From the NCBI RefSeq assembly GCF_004005815.1, contig NZ_SACK01000007.1, positions 124,001 through 188,000 of the forward strand: a stretch of 64,000 nucleotides of DNA. The letters are read 5' to 3'. Below are positions 7,378 through 15,866 of this stretch, one piece after another. The DNA is from Mucilaginibacter limnophilus (GTDB taxonomy: Bacteria; Bacteroidota; Bacteroidia; Sphingobacteriales; Sphingobacteriaceae). The notes beneath the pieces were generated by a model. That model did no database searches and was not told the origin of the DNA. It was given only the letters and a program-made list of their open reading frames with translations. How positions within the stretch are numbered: position 1 is the stretch's first letter; every line of letters begins with the position of its first letter. Made by a program: the position numbers and the translations under genes.

Positions 7378-9147
7378 CTAAAAAGCATAACCAACACCGC
7401 CAAATATATTAAACCCGTTATTGTTGTAATACAACCAGGTTGGGTTGGTGTTGTTAAGCAGGTTGTTCGCCTGTACAAATATGCTGATCTGCTTAGTGGC
7501 TTTATATTCAACGCCGCCATTGAGGTCAACGTATGAGTCTATTGGCGTACCAACTATCTCTTCGCCGTTTATGCGCCTGTCCTGAGTGCTGCCGCGGATG
7601 AGTAACGAGCCGTTCACATTAACTTTATCAGTTATGCGGATAACTGTACCTGCCGTAAGCTTAAATTTTGGCAGGTTCCATGGCTGTGTTTCTGTGTTTA
7701 ATTGATAATCTTTAAACTCAACCCTTCCAAACAGGTTGAAATCGTCAGTCGCTTTAAAATCAAGCTCGCCATTGAACCCGCTTACGCGTGAGCGACCGCT
7801 GTCATAAATAACCGCGAATTTATTATTGATGCCGGTTTCGTCGAATGCGTTAACAAACATTGGCAGGTCCTTTACGCTGTTGCGAAAGAATGTCGCCTTA
7901 AACCCTAAACCGGGTGCCAACGTTCCTTTTAATCCTAAGCTGATATTCAGCTGGTCAACTGAGTTACGGAGAGCAATATTTTCGCCGATGAACGGATTTA
8001 TCTCGGCAAAGTTTTTAAGTGATGATTTATTAACATCGCCGGTCGCTTCTGCAAATAAGCGTACATATTTAGGTATCACCTGAAACTCCAGTTTGGCAGC
8101 AGGGAAAATAAAGAACCTGTCGCTGAAGCCAAATTCTTTTACAATGTTAACACCCGCGTCAACTTTATACTGATCACCCTGAAGTTTTATGTATGGGTTA
8201 ACGCGCGCAATACTGTTGTTGTATGAATATGCCACATCTTTCTGGGTACTTAAATCAAGCGAAGCTGCAAGGCCTGCATAAAACTGTTTAACCGTTTTGT
8301 TCAGGAAACCTGAAAGAATAAGATTGTTTTCTTTTGCGCTGAACGCGTTGCTGAAAATGTAACCTTGTAGTTTAGCCGCGTAAGTAAAGTCTTTCTCGGC
8401 GCCGGTGTATTTTTTTGCCATTTCACCCTCGGCGCTTATGGTATTAAATGTTTGTCTCTGCGGATCAAATTCAGGTAAAGCTTCGTTAAGATCATTAAAA
8501 CCATAGAAGTAAACACCGCGGCGTTTATAATTTATGCGGCCGTTAAGTGCGTTATCGCCTATTAAAGTTTTGCCAAAAACGCCGATCTCATTCCTGCTTT
8601 CGTTTTGTTTTTCAAACTGGGTTCCGCTTTGAGCGAAGTGTTTAACATAACCGCCAACCTGTAAAGCTTCATCTTTGCCATTACCAAAGTAGCCTTCAGC
8701 AAAAGTAGTTTTCAAGCTGCCCAAACCGGCACGTACGTAGTTGTTGGTAGGTACCGAATCCCGCTCAGGCGGACGTTTCATGGCTTCCAGTTGCTGTATT
8801 TCATTATCTTTCTCAAGCCTTTTGTCAAGCGAGGTATAGCTTAACGGAGCCTTAAAAGGCGAGGTGTCTTCCAGGTCGGGGTTGCGGCGTATTTTCACCG
8901 CGTCGGCCAGCACCGGTTTGTATGACGTTGTTACTACAATCTCTTCAGAAAGACTGGCAGCGTTATCGGTCTTTTTTGTAGTATCCTGCTTTGTTTTTGA
9001 AGCCGCGTCGCCAAGTTTGTTGGCGGCGGCAGGCGTAACCGCCGCCGTTTTTTTTGCTGTTGTTTTTTTAGGTTTAACCTGCGCGTTAACAGGAGCAAAA
9101 TAAAAAACTGCCAGCGCTGTAAGTATATATCCGTATCTTAAATTCAT
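7378..9147 (-). CDS. Plug-less TonB-dependent-receptor-like outer-membrane barrel
   Basis: A 589-residue protein with a signal peptide (about 1-22), a Lys/Ala/Thr-rich segment, and a TonB-box-like motif EEIVVTTSYKP at 68-78. It then goes straight into beta strands of an outer-membrane barrel, ending in VGYAF with the usual C-terminal Phe. It is much shorter than SusC-type receptors and no plug domain can be placed, so it may not be a gated importer. It lies 39 bp upstream of the HU/SPOR gene and 19 bp downstream of the TPR gene. The late strands (TDKVNVNGSLLIRGS, ISIFVQANNLLN) are typical of TonB receptor barrels. A role as OM anchor of the ExbBD-TonB motor is inference. Confidence 0.75.
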   Translation of the reverse strand: MNLRYGYILTALAVFYFAPVNAQVKPKKTTAKKTAAVTPAAANKLGDAASKTKQDTTKKTDNAASLSEEIVVTTSYKPVLADAVKIRRNPDLEDTSPFKAPLSYTSLDKRLEKDNEIQQLEAMKRPPERDSVPTNNYVRAGLGSLKTTFAEGYFGNGKDEALQVGGYVKHFAQSGTQFEKQNESRNEIGVFGKTLIGDNALNGRINYKRRGVYFYGFNDLNEALPEFDPQRQTFNTISAEGEMAKKYTGAEKDFTYAAKLQGYIFSNAFSAKENNLILSGFLNKTVKQFYAGLAASLDLSTQKDVAYSYNNSIARVNPYIKLQGDQYKVDAGVNIVKEFGFSDRFFIFPAAKLEFQVIPKYVRLFAEATGDVNKSSLKNFAEINPFIGENIALRNSVDQLNISLGLKGTLAPGLGFKATFFRNSVKDLPMFVNAFDETGINNKFAVIYDSGRSRVSGFNGELDFKATDDFNLFGRVEFKDYQLNTETQPWNLPKFKLTAGTVIRITDKVNVNGSLLIRGSTQDRRINGEEIVGTPIDSYVDLNGGVEYKATKQISIFVQANNLLNNTNPTWLYYNNNGFNIFGGVGYAF

Positions 9148-9166
9148 TGCGTGCTTGTATAATTAT

Positions 9167-12100
9167 TTAGTTTTCCTGTTGTGTTTCCTGTGTTTGAGTT
9201 GTTGGTACCGGCGTGCCATTCAGTTTAGCAAGCTTTGCTTTTGCTTCAGGCAGTATATCATCGTTACCTTTGTAATTATCAATTACGCTTTGCAAGGTAG
9301 CCTTAGCCTGAAAGTCATCCTTTAAAGCGGTATAGTTATCGGCCAGCAGTATAAAGGTTTTGGCTATCCAGTAATCGTAGTTCGGTAACTCTTTAGCCAG
9401 ATCAAAACATGTTTTTTGCGATGCCTTGTATTTGCCTTGAAGGTATTCTACCCGGGCAATATTGTATTTCGCTTCGGCTGCCGATACTGTTTTAGTATTA
9501 CTTACTGTGTAATTAAATTCTTTAACAGCGGTTGTAGTGTCGCCCAGTTGCAGGTGTGCCTTACCGGCGAACAATCCTGTTTTAAATTTATCCTCTTCGG
9601 CCGATTTTTCATTATCGCGCACCAGCGTTACATATTTCAACACATCGTCAGGCATTTCCATCTGGTCATAAGAGATCAGCAGGTTGTTAATAGCAAAAGT
9701 GTAATCGGCTTTGTACTCAGAGTTGATCTCTAAGCGTTTCAAGAATACTACTGCATCATTATATTTCTTTTGCGACATGTACAGCTTAGCCATTGCGATA
9801 AGCGATTTTTCGGTGTAACCGCTTGTCCAGTCGTTCAGGATGTAGTTGTAATCCATCACCGCCTCTTCGTTACGGCCAAGGTTTACCAACGCCTGTGCGC
9901 GTATGTAACGGGCTTGCTTGTCATATATCTGCTTATTAGGGAATTTATCCATATAAGCGTTTACAGCGTTCACTGTTCCCTGCCAGTCGTTCCTTAAATA
10001 CAGGTTATTTGCAGCGGTCATCATGATGTTTTCCTGCTCTGCAGTGGTATAGTTACCTATTGACGTACCAGTAGCGTAGTTGATAAATGTTTGTGCGTCG
10101 CCTTTATCAGTGTAGATCTTCTCAACCTGTTTAAGCGCTTGTTTGGCCTCATCTGTAGATGAGTAATCCTGTACCACTTTTTTGAAAGATTCAACGGCCA
10201 GATCATCGCGATTAGCGTTGTAATCGATAAGACCGATGGTAACCAAGGCACGTGGTACGTAACTGCTGCTTGGGTACTTTTGTATCATAGCCTGCAGGTC
10301 TGTTTTAGCGCGCTCGCCATCGTTTTTCAGGAAGTAGGTATAAGCGATCTCAAACGAAGCGTCGTCTGCATAATCCGAATTCGGGAACTTGGCCAACACA
10401 TCGTTAAGTGTGCTGATCTTTGTATCCAAAGCGCCCTGTAAGCCCTGTATTATACCCCGCTGAAACAAAGCATAATCTTCACCCGGACTGCGTTGCGCAA
10501 TAATACGATTGTAGTACTCAAGCGCTTTGCTATAGCTTTTCATAACGAAGTAGCTATCGCCAAGCCGGGTAACGGCATCATTAACAGTATTTACATCAGT
10601 TGTGGTACCCTGCAAAAAGCGCTCGAAATATTTTGCTGCTTTGCCGTATTGCTCACCGCCAAATGCCGCATATGCCAGTGCATAGTTGGCATAATTGCTT
10701 AGCCTGGTTTCTTTTGACTCCGGCATTCCCAGAAAAATCTCAAAATTCTCTACCGATTCGCCGTACTTACGTACCTCGAACATTGCCTCGGCCATCCAGT
10801 AACGGGTTAAGGCTTCGGTTTTTTTATCATTCGGATAGGTTAACGATCGCAGGAAAATACCAATAGCATTCTCAAAAGCGCGTTCGTTGTAAAATTCCAG
10901 GCCACGGTAATAAGTCACTTTTTGATAAGCTGTTTGTGCACTTACTGATTTATTCGGTATAGGTTCCAGAATCTCAACAGCTTCTTTGTAATTGCGTGAG
11001 TTCAGTAAAGCTTCGCCCAGTAAGGTTTTAACTTCATCGGTGCGTGCGCTGCGCGGATATTTCTTTAAATAAAGTCTTGTGGCTTCAAGTGCTTGACTGT
11101 TAAAATCGAGTTCATATGAAAGTTTTGCGTAATTGAATAACGCGTCTTCCTGTAATTGCTTGTCAAAGTCGAGCTTTGAAGCAGTCATGTAAGCGTTACG
11201 CGCGCTTTGCTTGTTGTTTAACTTAATAAATACATCACCAAGGGCGTAGTTACCGCTTTGCGCGTATTCGTCATTACGACCGGCCAGTTTTTTAAGCTCT
11301 TCAGCAGCTTTTGGGTAGTTACCTGTTTTATAATAGGCATAACCCAATTGATAGCTATCCTGGGTATTTTGCGTTTTGCCCTGATCCTGGTCCTGAAAGC
11401 GGTTGTAATAGCTAACTGATTTAGGGTAATCGCCCTTTGCAAAATACGAAGCGGCAATAATGCGCAGCATTTCTGTTTCGTGCTGCTGTTGTGTGCTGTT
11501 GATTATTGGTATAGCATAGTTCAGTACATCGTCATACCGTTTGTCCAGAAAGTAAACAGCCGTTATATAGTAAGGATAGCTCTTCTCATACTTCTTTGAA
11601 TTTTTTAACTTTTCGAAATTCAGCAGTGCCAGATGATAGTCTTTATTTAAATACGCTATGTATGCAAAATAGTAAGTGGCGTCTTCTGAATAGGACGAGC
11701 GTTTATTTTTTACATCACTAAACAATTTTTGGGCGTTCACATAATCGCCGGTAGCAAAATAGGCATAACCTTTTCTGAATTTGTATTCAGTATTATCTCC
11801 GCCGGTAAGCTCACCTGCCTCTACTTTGTTGAACCATTCAAGCGCTTCCTTGTATTTGCCTTGTTTAAAGTATGATTTACCTACCTGGAAGAACGCCATC
11901 TTGGCCAGCGGGTTCTCAGGATGTTCTTTTATAAACTTTTGGAAAAGGCTTTCTGCATCCTCGCTTCCCGATTCGAGTGCGCAAACGGCCTCGTAATACG
12001 AAGCGTTTTCCTGCAGCAATGACAGTTCTGATTCAAATTTGGCTTGCGTTGTAGTTTTTAACGAAGTTGCTTCCACCTGCCTGAACTGCTCTGCAGCAGC

Positions 12101-12241
12101 TACATATTTACCCTTGTCAAGCAGGTCGAGACCAGTATGATAGGTTTTGTAAATATGAAACGAGGGATTTTGCTGGGCTTTTGCCTGCGTTATGATGAGT
12201 GCGGCCGCCGCCGGCAGCACAATATATTTAAGTTTTACCAT
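9167..12241 (-). CDS. Large periplasmic tetratricopeptide-repeat protein
   Basis: A 1024-residue protein with an N-terminal signal peptide ending near residue 22 (ITQAKA/QQ). TPR/Sel1-like helical repeats fill nearly the whole length: repeated motifs such as FQVGKSYFKQGKYKEALEWF, YQLGYAYYKTGNYPKAAEEL and AYTYFLKNDGERA. The C-terminus is Gln/Thr-rich. Long TPR solenoids of this type occur in Bacteroidota next to barrel and ExbBD genes, probably as periplasmic scaffolds comparable to YbgF/CpoB of Tol-Pal. It is the first gene of the block that continues through folC. Partner specificity is unknown. Confidence 0.8.
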   Translation of the reverse strand: MVKLKYIVLPAAAALIITQAKAQQNPSFHIYKTYHTGLDLLDKGKYVAAAEQFRQVEATSLKTTTQAKFESELSLLQENASYYEAVCALESGSEDAESLFQKFIKEHPENPLAKMAFFQVGKSYFKQGKYKEALEWFNKVEAGELTGGDNTEYKFRKGYAYFATGDYVNAQKLFSDVKNKRSSYSEDATYYFAYIAYLNKDYHLALLNFEKLKNSKKYEKSYPYYITAVYFLDKRYDDVLNYAIPIINSTQQQHETEMLRIIAASYFAKGDYPKSVSYYNRFQDQDQGKTQNTQDSYQLGYAYYKTGNYPKAAEELKKLAGRNDEYAQSGNYALGDVFIKLNNKQSARNAYMTASKLDFDKQLQEDALFNYAKLSYELDFNSQALEATRLYLKKYPRSARTDEVKTLLGEALLNSRNYKEAVEILEPIPNKSVSAQTAYQKVTYYRGLEFYNERAFENAIGIFLRSLTYPNDKKTEALTRYWMAEAMFEVRKYGESVENFEIFLGMPESKETRLSNYANYALAYAAFGGEQYGKAAKYFERFLQGTTTDVNTVNDAVTRLGDSYFVMKSYSKALEYYNRIIAQRSPGEDYALFQRGIIQGLQGALDTKISTLNDVLAKFPNSDYADDASFEIAYTYFLKNDGERAKTDLQAMIQKYPSSSYVPRALVTIGLIDYNANRDDLAVESFKKVVQDYSSTDEAKQALKQVEKIYTDKGDAQTFINYATGTSIGNYTTAEQENIMMTAANNLYLRNDWQGTVNAVNAYMDKFPNKQIYDKQARYIRAQALVNLGRNEEAVMDYNYILNDWTSGYTEKSLIAMAKLYMSQKKYNDAVVFLKRLEINSEYKADYTFAINNLLISYDQMEMPDDVLKYVTLVRDNEKSAEEDKFKTGLFAGKAHLQLGDTTTAVKEFNYTVSNTKTVSAAEAKYNIARVEYLQGKYKASQKTCFDLAKELPNYDYWIAKTFILLADNYTALKDDFQAKATLQSVIDNYKGNDDILPEAKAKLAKLNGTPVPTTQTQETQQEN

Positions 12242-12312
12242 ACAAGAGACGTACTTTGGATAGTGCTAAATTACCTAAACGGCAAAGATGCAATCCACAC
12301 GAGTATTTAACA

Positions 12313-12389
12313 AGTGTGGAAAACAGAAATTTAACGGCGCAATACGCCTGTTGTTATGCTTGTGGAAAACTTTGTTGCTTGTGGAAGAG
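12313..12389. other. Three TGTGGAAAA words upstream of the TPR operon
   Basis: TGTGGAAAA occurs at 12315-12323 and 12361-12369, and TGTGGAAGA at 12380-12388, all in the 150-bp gap between the receiver gene and the TPR gene. Each differs by one or two bases from the complement of a DnaA box (TGTGNATAA). Function is unknown; they may be protein-binding sites. Confidence 0.3.
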
Positions 12390-12391
12390 TG

Positions 12392-12790
12392 TCAGGCAGC
12401 TATCTGACGCTGCACAGTGTTAAGTAATGTATTGATATCAAATGGCTTTGGAATAAATCCATCAGGTTTGCCGTTTTCATGCCTGGTCAAATCGCCGGCA
12501 TCATGGCTGGCAGAAATAAGTATTACCGGGATATTATTTGTTTCAGTTTTTTGTTTTACTTCTTTGCAAAGTTCACGTCCGTCCATATCACCCAACATTA
12601 TGTCCAGTAAAATCAGATCGGGCCGGTACTCATTTATTTTTTCGAAAAGATTATGTCCGTCGGCAAGGGTTAAAACTTTATATCCGTAATCTTCTAATAT
12701 ATACTGTAATAGCTCCAGAATATCCTTATTATCGTCAACTGCTAATATCCGTCTCACGTTGTCTTGAATTAAAAACATGTTTTTTAACAT
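12392..12790 (-). CDS. Stand-alone response-regulator receiver protein
   Basis: A 132-residue REC domain without an output domain. Asp19-Asp20 form the acidic pocket, Asp63 (LILLDIMLGD) is the phosphoacceptor, Ser93 is the switch residue and Lys115 (IPKPF) the conserved Lys. Such CheY-like proteins relay phosphoryl groups or bind partners. No histidine kinase is encoded nearby. A second stand-alone receiver lies at 13594. The ATG at 12790 is used; a second in-frame ATG four codons later would leave the domain intact. Confidence 0.9.
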   Translation of the reverse strand: MLKNMFLIQDNVRRILAVDDNKDILELLQYILEDYGYKVLTLADGHNLFEKINEYRPDLILLDIMLGDMDGRELCKEVKQKTETNNIPVILISASHDAGDLTRHENGKPDGFIPKPFDINTLLNTVQRQIAA

Positions 12791-12823
12791 ACGTGAACAA
12801 ATGTTATACCAAATATCAGTTGT

Positions 12824-13048
12824 TTACCAGTAAGTTATTAATAATGCCGCGGTAATTAACATATCAACGGTTTCAACACTACGGGTAAAAACATACCGGG
12901 GTTTTTGGCATTTAGCACAAAAGTATTTTTTAAAAGGGACTATAGAGGCCAGTAATCGTTCAAAAAGATTACGCCTTAGCTGGAAATGATAAGGAAATCC
13001 ACATTTCGGACAAACACGTTCTTTGCGTTGTTTAGATGAGTCACTCAA
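12824..13048 (-). CDS. Small zinc-ribbon-like protein A
   Basis: A 74-residue protein with two Cys pairs, CPKC at 13-16 and CAKC at 44-47, 27 residues apart. Between them is a basic/hydrophobic stretch ending in VPFKKYFCAKCQKPRY. A hydrophobic tail (VDMLITAALLITYW) ends the protein. The same layout is found in the neighbouring 62-residue protein at 13201. The apparent start is TTG at 13048, as no in-frame ATG precedes the first Cys pair. Zinc binding is inferred from the Cys pattern; function is unknown. Confidence 0.6.
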   Translation of the reverse strand: MSDSSKQRKERVCPKCGFPYHFQLRRNLFERLLASIVPFKKYFCAKCQKPRYVFTRSVETVDMLITAALLITYW

Positions 13049-13200
13049 GGTTTTAATACTAATATTAACAAAAAGGTAAGTTAGGTTTAATACAAATACG
13101 TACTAATAAGGGGGTTTAGTTTCGTATTCACCATAAAAAAATCAAAATTAATAATAAAACTTTATATCAAAATACTTATAATTAAGTATTTATTTAATGG

Positions 13201-13389
13201 TTAACCCCACAGGTAGGTTTTACGCTGGCACTTGTAGCACATGTACTTTTTAATGGGTAGCCAGAATAGAAATGTTTTTACAATAAAACCTCGCGGAATA
13301 CGGCTTAGCATGTTGCCTTTGCATGATGGGCAAACCACTGATTTCTTTGCTTCGGGAGCGTGCCCAAGTTGTGATGTTTCCTTTACCAT
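13201..13389 (-). CDS. Small zinc-ribbon-like protein B
   Basis: A 62-residue protein with CPSC at 20-23 and CYKC at 51-54, again 27 residues apart. LPIKKYMCYKCQRKTYLWG at its end is nearly the same as the segment in the protein at 12824. The two are clearly paralogues and define a small family with CPxC-x27-CxKCQ(K/R). ATG start at 13389. The flanks (13050-13200 and 13390-13593) are very AT-rich. The shared block IVxxFLFWLPxKKY is hydrophobic enough to pack against a membrane or partner; function is unknown. Confidence 0.6.
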   Translation of the reverse strand: MVKETSQLGHAPEAKKSVVCPSCKGNMLSRIPRGFIVKTFLFWLPIKKYMCYKCQRKTYLWG

Positions 13390-13593
13390 TTGAACAAGTT
13401 GGGGCCGGTTTGTTTCAGGCAGGTGAACGGTTCCAGTTAATACTTCGCTAACTTAGCAAAATATTATCAAATTGTCAAAGGTTGATACTGTAAATTAGTT
13501 GATAATTAACAAACTTATTATTTATTTGATAAATTGTTAATATTTGGGCTAGTGGAGTAAGGTTTATTAACGAATTAATAACAAAGCCTGCAC

Positions 13594-13947
13594 TTACAGC
13601 AGGCTATTCACCTTTTGAACTAATTCGCCCAAATCAAAGGGCTTGTTAATTATGGCATCACAGCCATAGGCAAAAAGTTCGCTGCTGTTATTTACATAGG
13701 CAGAGAAAATGATGACAGGTATGTTACCGAAGTGTGGATGAGTTTTGATCTGTTTGCATAGTTCACCGCCGTTTTTGCCTGCTACACGATAATCTAATAT
13801 AACAAGGTCAGGACTAAATTTTTCGACAAGAGGCATAACATCCTCACCGTCGGGAGTGCTTTTTACTTCAAATTGTTCATAAGCTAGGGTTTCATGAACA
13901 ATGTCAAGTATATCCTGATTGTCATCCAGTACTAAAATGCGTTTCAA
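13594..13947 (-). CDS. Stand-alone response-regulator receiver protein
   Basis: A 117-residue REC-only protein. The acidic pair is Asp8-Asp9 (VLDDNQDI), the phosphoacceptor Asp52 (LVILDYRV), the switch Ser82 and the Lys102 (NKPFD). The likely start is TTG at 13947 (MKRILVLDD), as no ATG precedes the first strand. It resembles the receiver at 12392 in size and lack of output domain, with the two zinc-ribbon genes lying between them on the same strand. A phosphorelay or partner-binding role is inferred; its kinase is not in the window. Confidence 0.88.
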   Translation of the reverse strand: MKRILVLDDNQDILDIVHETLAYEQFEVKSTPDGEDVMPLVEKFSPDLVILDYRVAGKNGGELCKQIKTHPHFGNIPVIIFSAYVNNSSELFAYGCDAIINKPFDLGELVQKVNSLL

Positions 13948-14103
13948 TATCTTAAAGCTAATATATTATAATGCCGAAAAGCTAATAATGTGTTTTGTGC
14001 TTGTGCATACGCTTAAACGCGTAAAAAAGTTTTGGCTTGAACCTGTTCGGAATTACGAACAAAAGTACATAAAAATTTTCTTAGTAGGATTATAAGTATC
14101 TTA

Positions 14104-14143
14104 AATGATTAAAAATGTGACACAGGTCACTTATTGAATCATT
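14104..14143. promoter_or_regulatory. Long dyad with CRP/FNR-like core
   Basis: aatgatt (14104-14110) and aatcatt (14137-14143) flank a core TGTGAcacaggTCAC (14116-14130). The whole can form an imperfect 18-bp stem with a four-base loop, followed on the plus strand by six Ts. The core matches the TGTGA-N6-TCACA pattern of Crp/Fnr-family regulators except for the last base. It lies between the end of the barrel gene (14215) and the start of the receiver gene (13947). It could be an operator for the receiver gene or a terminator for the barrel gene. Confidence 0.4.
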
Positions 14144-14214
14144 TTTTGCCTTTCAATAAAAACGGTTGTAATTAATTTAACAGATATGATGATTGTAAAT
14201 TATTCGTTACGATA

Positions 14215-15420
14215 TTAAAACGCTTCGCCTAAGTTCAGCATTACAGCAGAGTAGCCTTTGCTAAAACCATAATCCACACCAATGTTGGTGCCTGATTTTT
14301 TATTGAATTTTACCCTTAGCCCTCCGCCGGCGGCAGGATGCCAGTAGCGGTATTGGCGGGTACCAGGTTCGGTAACCGAATTAACGCTTGCAAATACTAC
14401 ATACCCTAACAGCCCGTTGCGTGTAATGTCCCGGCGATATTCGCTTTCAAAATAAATAAGACCTTCGCCCCGGTAACGGTTTTGGCTGATACCGCGTGCA
14501 GAACGGTTGTAGGGGTCCCAGCCCACGCTTGGTAAATTAAGATAAGGCGTATTGCCTTTAAGTATCGTCCAGTAGTATCCCCAAAGCGCAAGTATGTTCT
14601 TTTTGCCGCTGTTACTAAGTGAAATATACTTCCGCATGTCAAAATATAATGATTGCCAATGCGTATCGCTGCCAAAAACACTACTGTTATACCGGTACAC
14701 TAAATTACTGTAACAACCGGGAAGTGGGTTAATGGAGTTGTTGCGGGTATCATACAACAAATTTAAAGTAGCACCCGATGAGAATGAATTTTGGCTATTG
14801 GCAGTTCCATGCATGTAGTTGGAAAAGTTTTGAAGCGCTTCATCCTTCCCTTCAATGTTAATATAGTAATCCATATTGTAGCCCACCCCTGCAAAAAAGT
14901 AGGGTGTGATGCGCTTAAGCGCGCTTTCGTAAAACCGGATATACTTATAATCGAGCAATACACGGGTATCATTACTCATGCCGCCGCCAAGTCCCCAGGT
15001 GTATTGCGGGTAACGCATAACGCGCATATCGCCCTGGATGGTATATGAGTTGTCTTTCAGCCATATATTTGAGCGGATGGGCAATCCGTACCGACCCCGG
15101 AAATTAAGATAAGGCGTAAATGTTACAGTGGATATATAAGTTGTACGGCGGTCACCCAGGTAAAAACCCGCGGTTGTTGAAGTTAAAAGCGCTTTGCCTC
15201 CGCCCGGTACCTGTGATGAAACAGGCAGGAATGAAAAATACACATCTTTGTCTTCTTCTACCTTAACCTTTGGTGGGGTAACGTTAAACAATGAACGGCC
15301 AAGGTCAATAAGGTCTGTTTGGTTGCTGTAATCAACATAATTAGCCGTGTCCCTAACCATCTGCGGCTGCGCAAGCACACAAAAGGGTATTAACAGGAAT
15401 ACGATTAAATATTTGAACAT
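14215..15420 (-). CDS. BamA/TamA-family (Omp85) outer-membrane protein
   Basis: A 401-residue protein with a signal peptide (about 1-17, ending VLAQ) and a C-terminal barrel of the Omp85 surface-antigen type. The stretch NRYRGEGLIYFESEYRRDI (about 311-329) is the usual strand preceding the last part of the barrel, and the protein ends in Phe. No POTRA domains can be placed in the 80 residues before the barrel, so it is a short Omp85 variant. Such POTRA-poor proteins are common in Bacteroidota and their substrates are unknown. It is transcribed away from the glycine-zipper gene and separated from it by a terminator. Confidence 0.8.
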   Translation of the reverse strand: MFKYLIVFLLIPFCVLAQPQMVRDTANYVDYSNQTDLIDLGRSLFNVTPPKVKVEEDKDVYFSFLPVSSQVPGGGKALLTSTTAGFYLGDRRTTYISTVTFTPYLNFRGRYGLPIRSNIWLKDNSYTIQGDMRVMRYPQYTWGLGGGMSNDTRVLLDYKYIRFYESALKRITPYFFAGVGYNMDYYINIEGKDEALQNFSNYMHGTANSQNSFSSGATLNLLYDTRNNSINPLPGCYSNLVYRYNSSVFGSDTHWQSLYFDMRKYISLSNSGKKNILALWGYYWTILKGNTPYLNLPSVGWDPYNRSARGISQNRYRGEGLIYFESEYRRDITRNGLLGYVVFASVNSVTEPGTRQYRYWHPAAGGGLRVKFNKKSGTNIGVDYGFSKGYSAVMLNLGEAF

Positions 15421-15462
15421 GCCGTAATTTAGGGATTGGAGAGCGATCTGCTTTAAAGATAT

Positions 15463-15505
15463 AAAAAAAGCAGCCGGGATATTTCTTCCTGGCTGCTTTT
15501 TTTTA
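15463..15505 (-). terminator. Intrinsic terminator after the glycine-zipper gene
   Basis: An 11-bp stem with one G-U pair (agcagccggga / tcctggctgct) is flanked by A8 on the left and T8 on the right. It lies 4-46 bases past the stop of the glycine-zipper gene at 15509 (minus strand). Confidence 0.85.
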
Positions 15506-15508
15506 AAA

Positions 15509-15808
15509 TTAATTTGAGCTTTTAGAAGCAGCGCGTTGTTGAGCGGCTTTCTTCTCTTTTGCTTTTTGTTTTTCGTTACCTATAATGTAACCACCTCCTG
15601 CACCCAGGGCCCCGCCTATAAGCGCGCCTTTAAGGTCGTTGGTTATTATACCGCCTGCAACTGCGCCACCGGCACCGCCGATGATTGCGCCTTTACCTTG
15701 CGCGCTTATTTCTTTTTTCTTTTTTGGTTGCTGCTGTGAATAAGCAGCGTCGCCTGCCGATAGCAGCATGGCCATGGCAAGGCTTATGTATATTGACAGC
15801 TTTTTCAT
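15509..15808 (-). CDS. Secreted glycine-zipper protein (YMGG-like)
   Basis: A 99-residue protein with a signal peptide ending near residue 25 (DAAYSQ), a Lys-rich patch, a glycine zipper at about 38-77 (GAIIGGAGGAVAGG, GALIGGALGAGGGYIIG) and a Lys/Ala-rich tail. Glycine-zipper domains form membrane-associated helical hairpins. Proteins of this kind are common in Bacteroidota envelopes and their role is unknown. Monocistronic, with a strong terminator. ATG start at 15808. Confidence 0.8.
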   Translation of the reverse strand: MKKLSIYISLAMAMLLSAGDAAYSQQQPKKKKEISAQGKGAIIGGAGGAVAGGIITNDLKGALIGGALGAGGGYIIGNEKQKAKEKKAAQQRAASKSSN

Positions 15809-15866
15809 AACTCATTTATTTTGTTCCGACTGAGTTTATGCAAATAGCAAGCCAATGCAGTTACTA

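Noticed and set aside
7378..9147. A SusC-type receptor with a missing SusD partner.
   Set aside because: It lacks the carboxypeptidase-like and plug domains and no SusD gene is near; its neighbours are TPR, SPOR and ExbBD genes.
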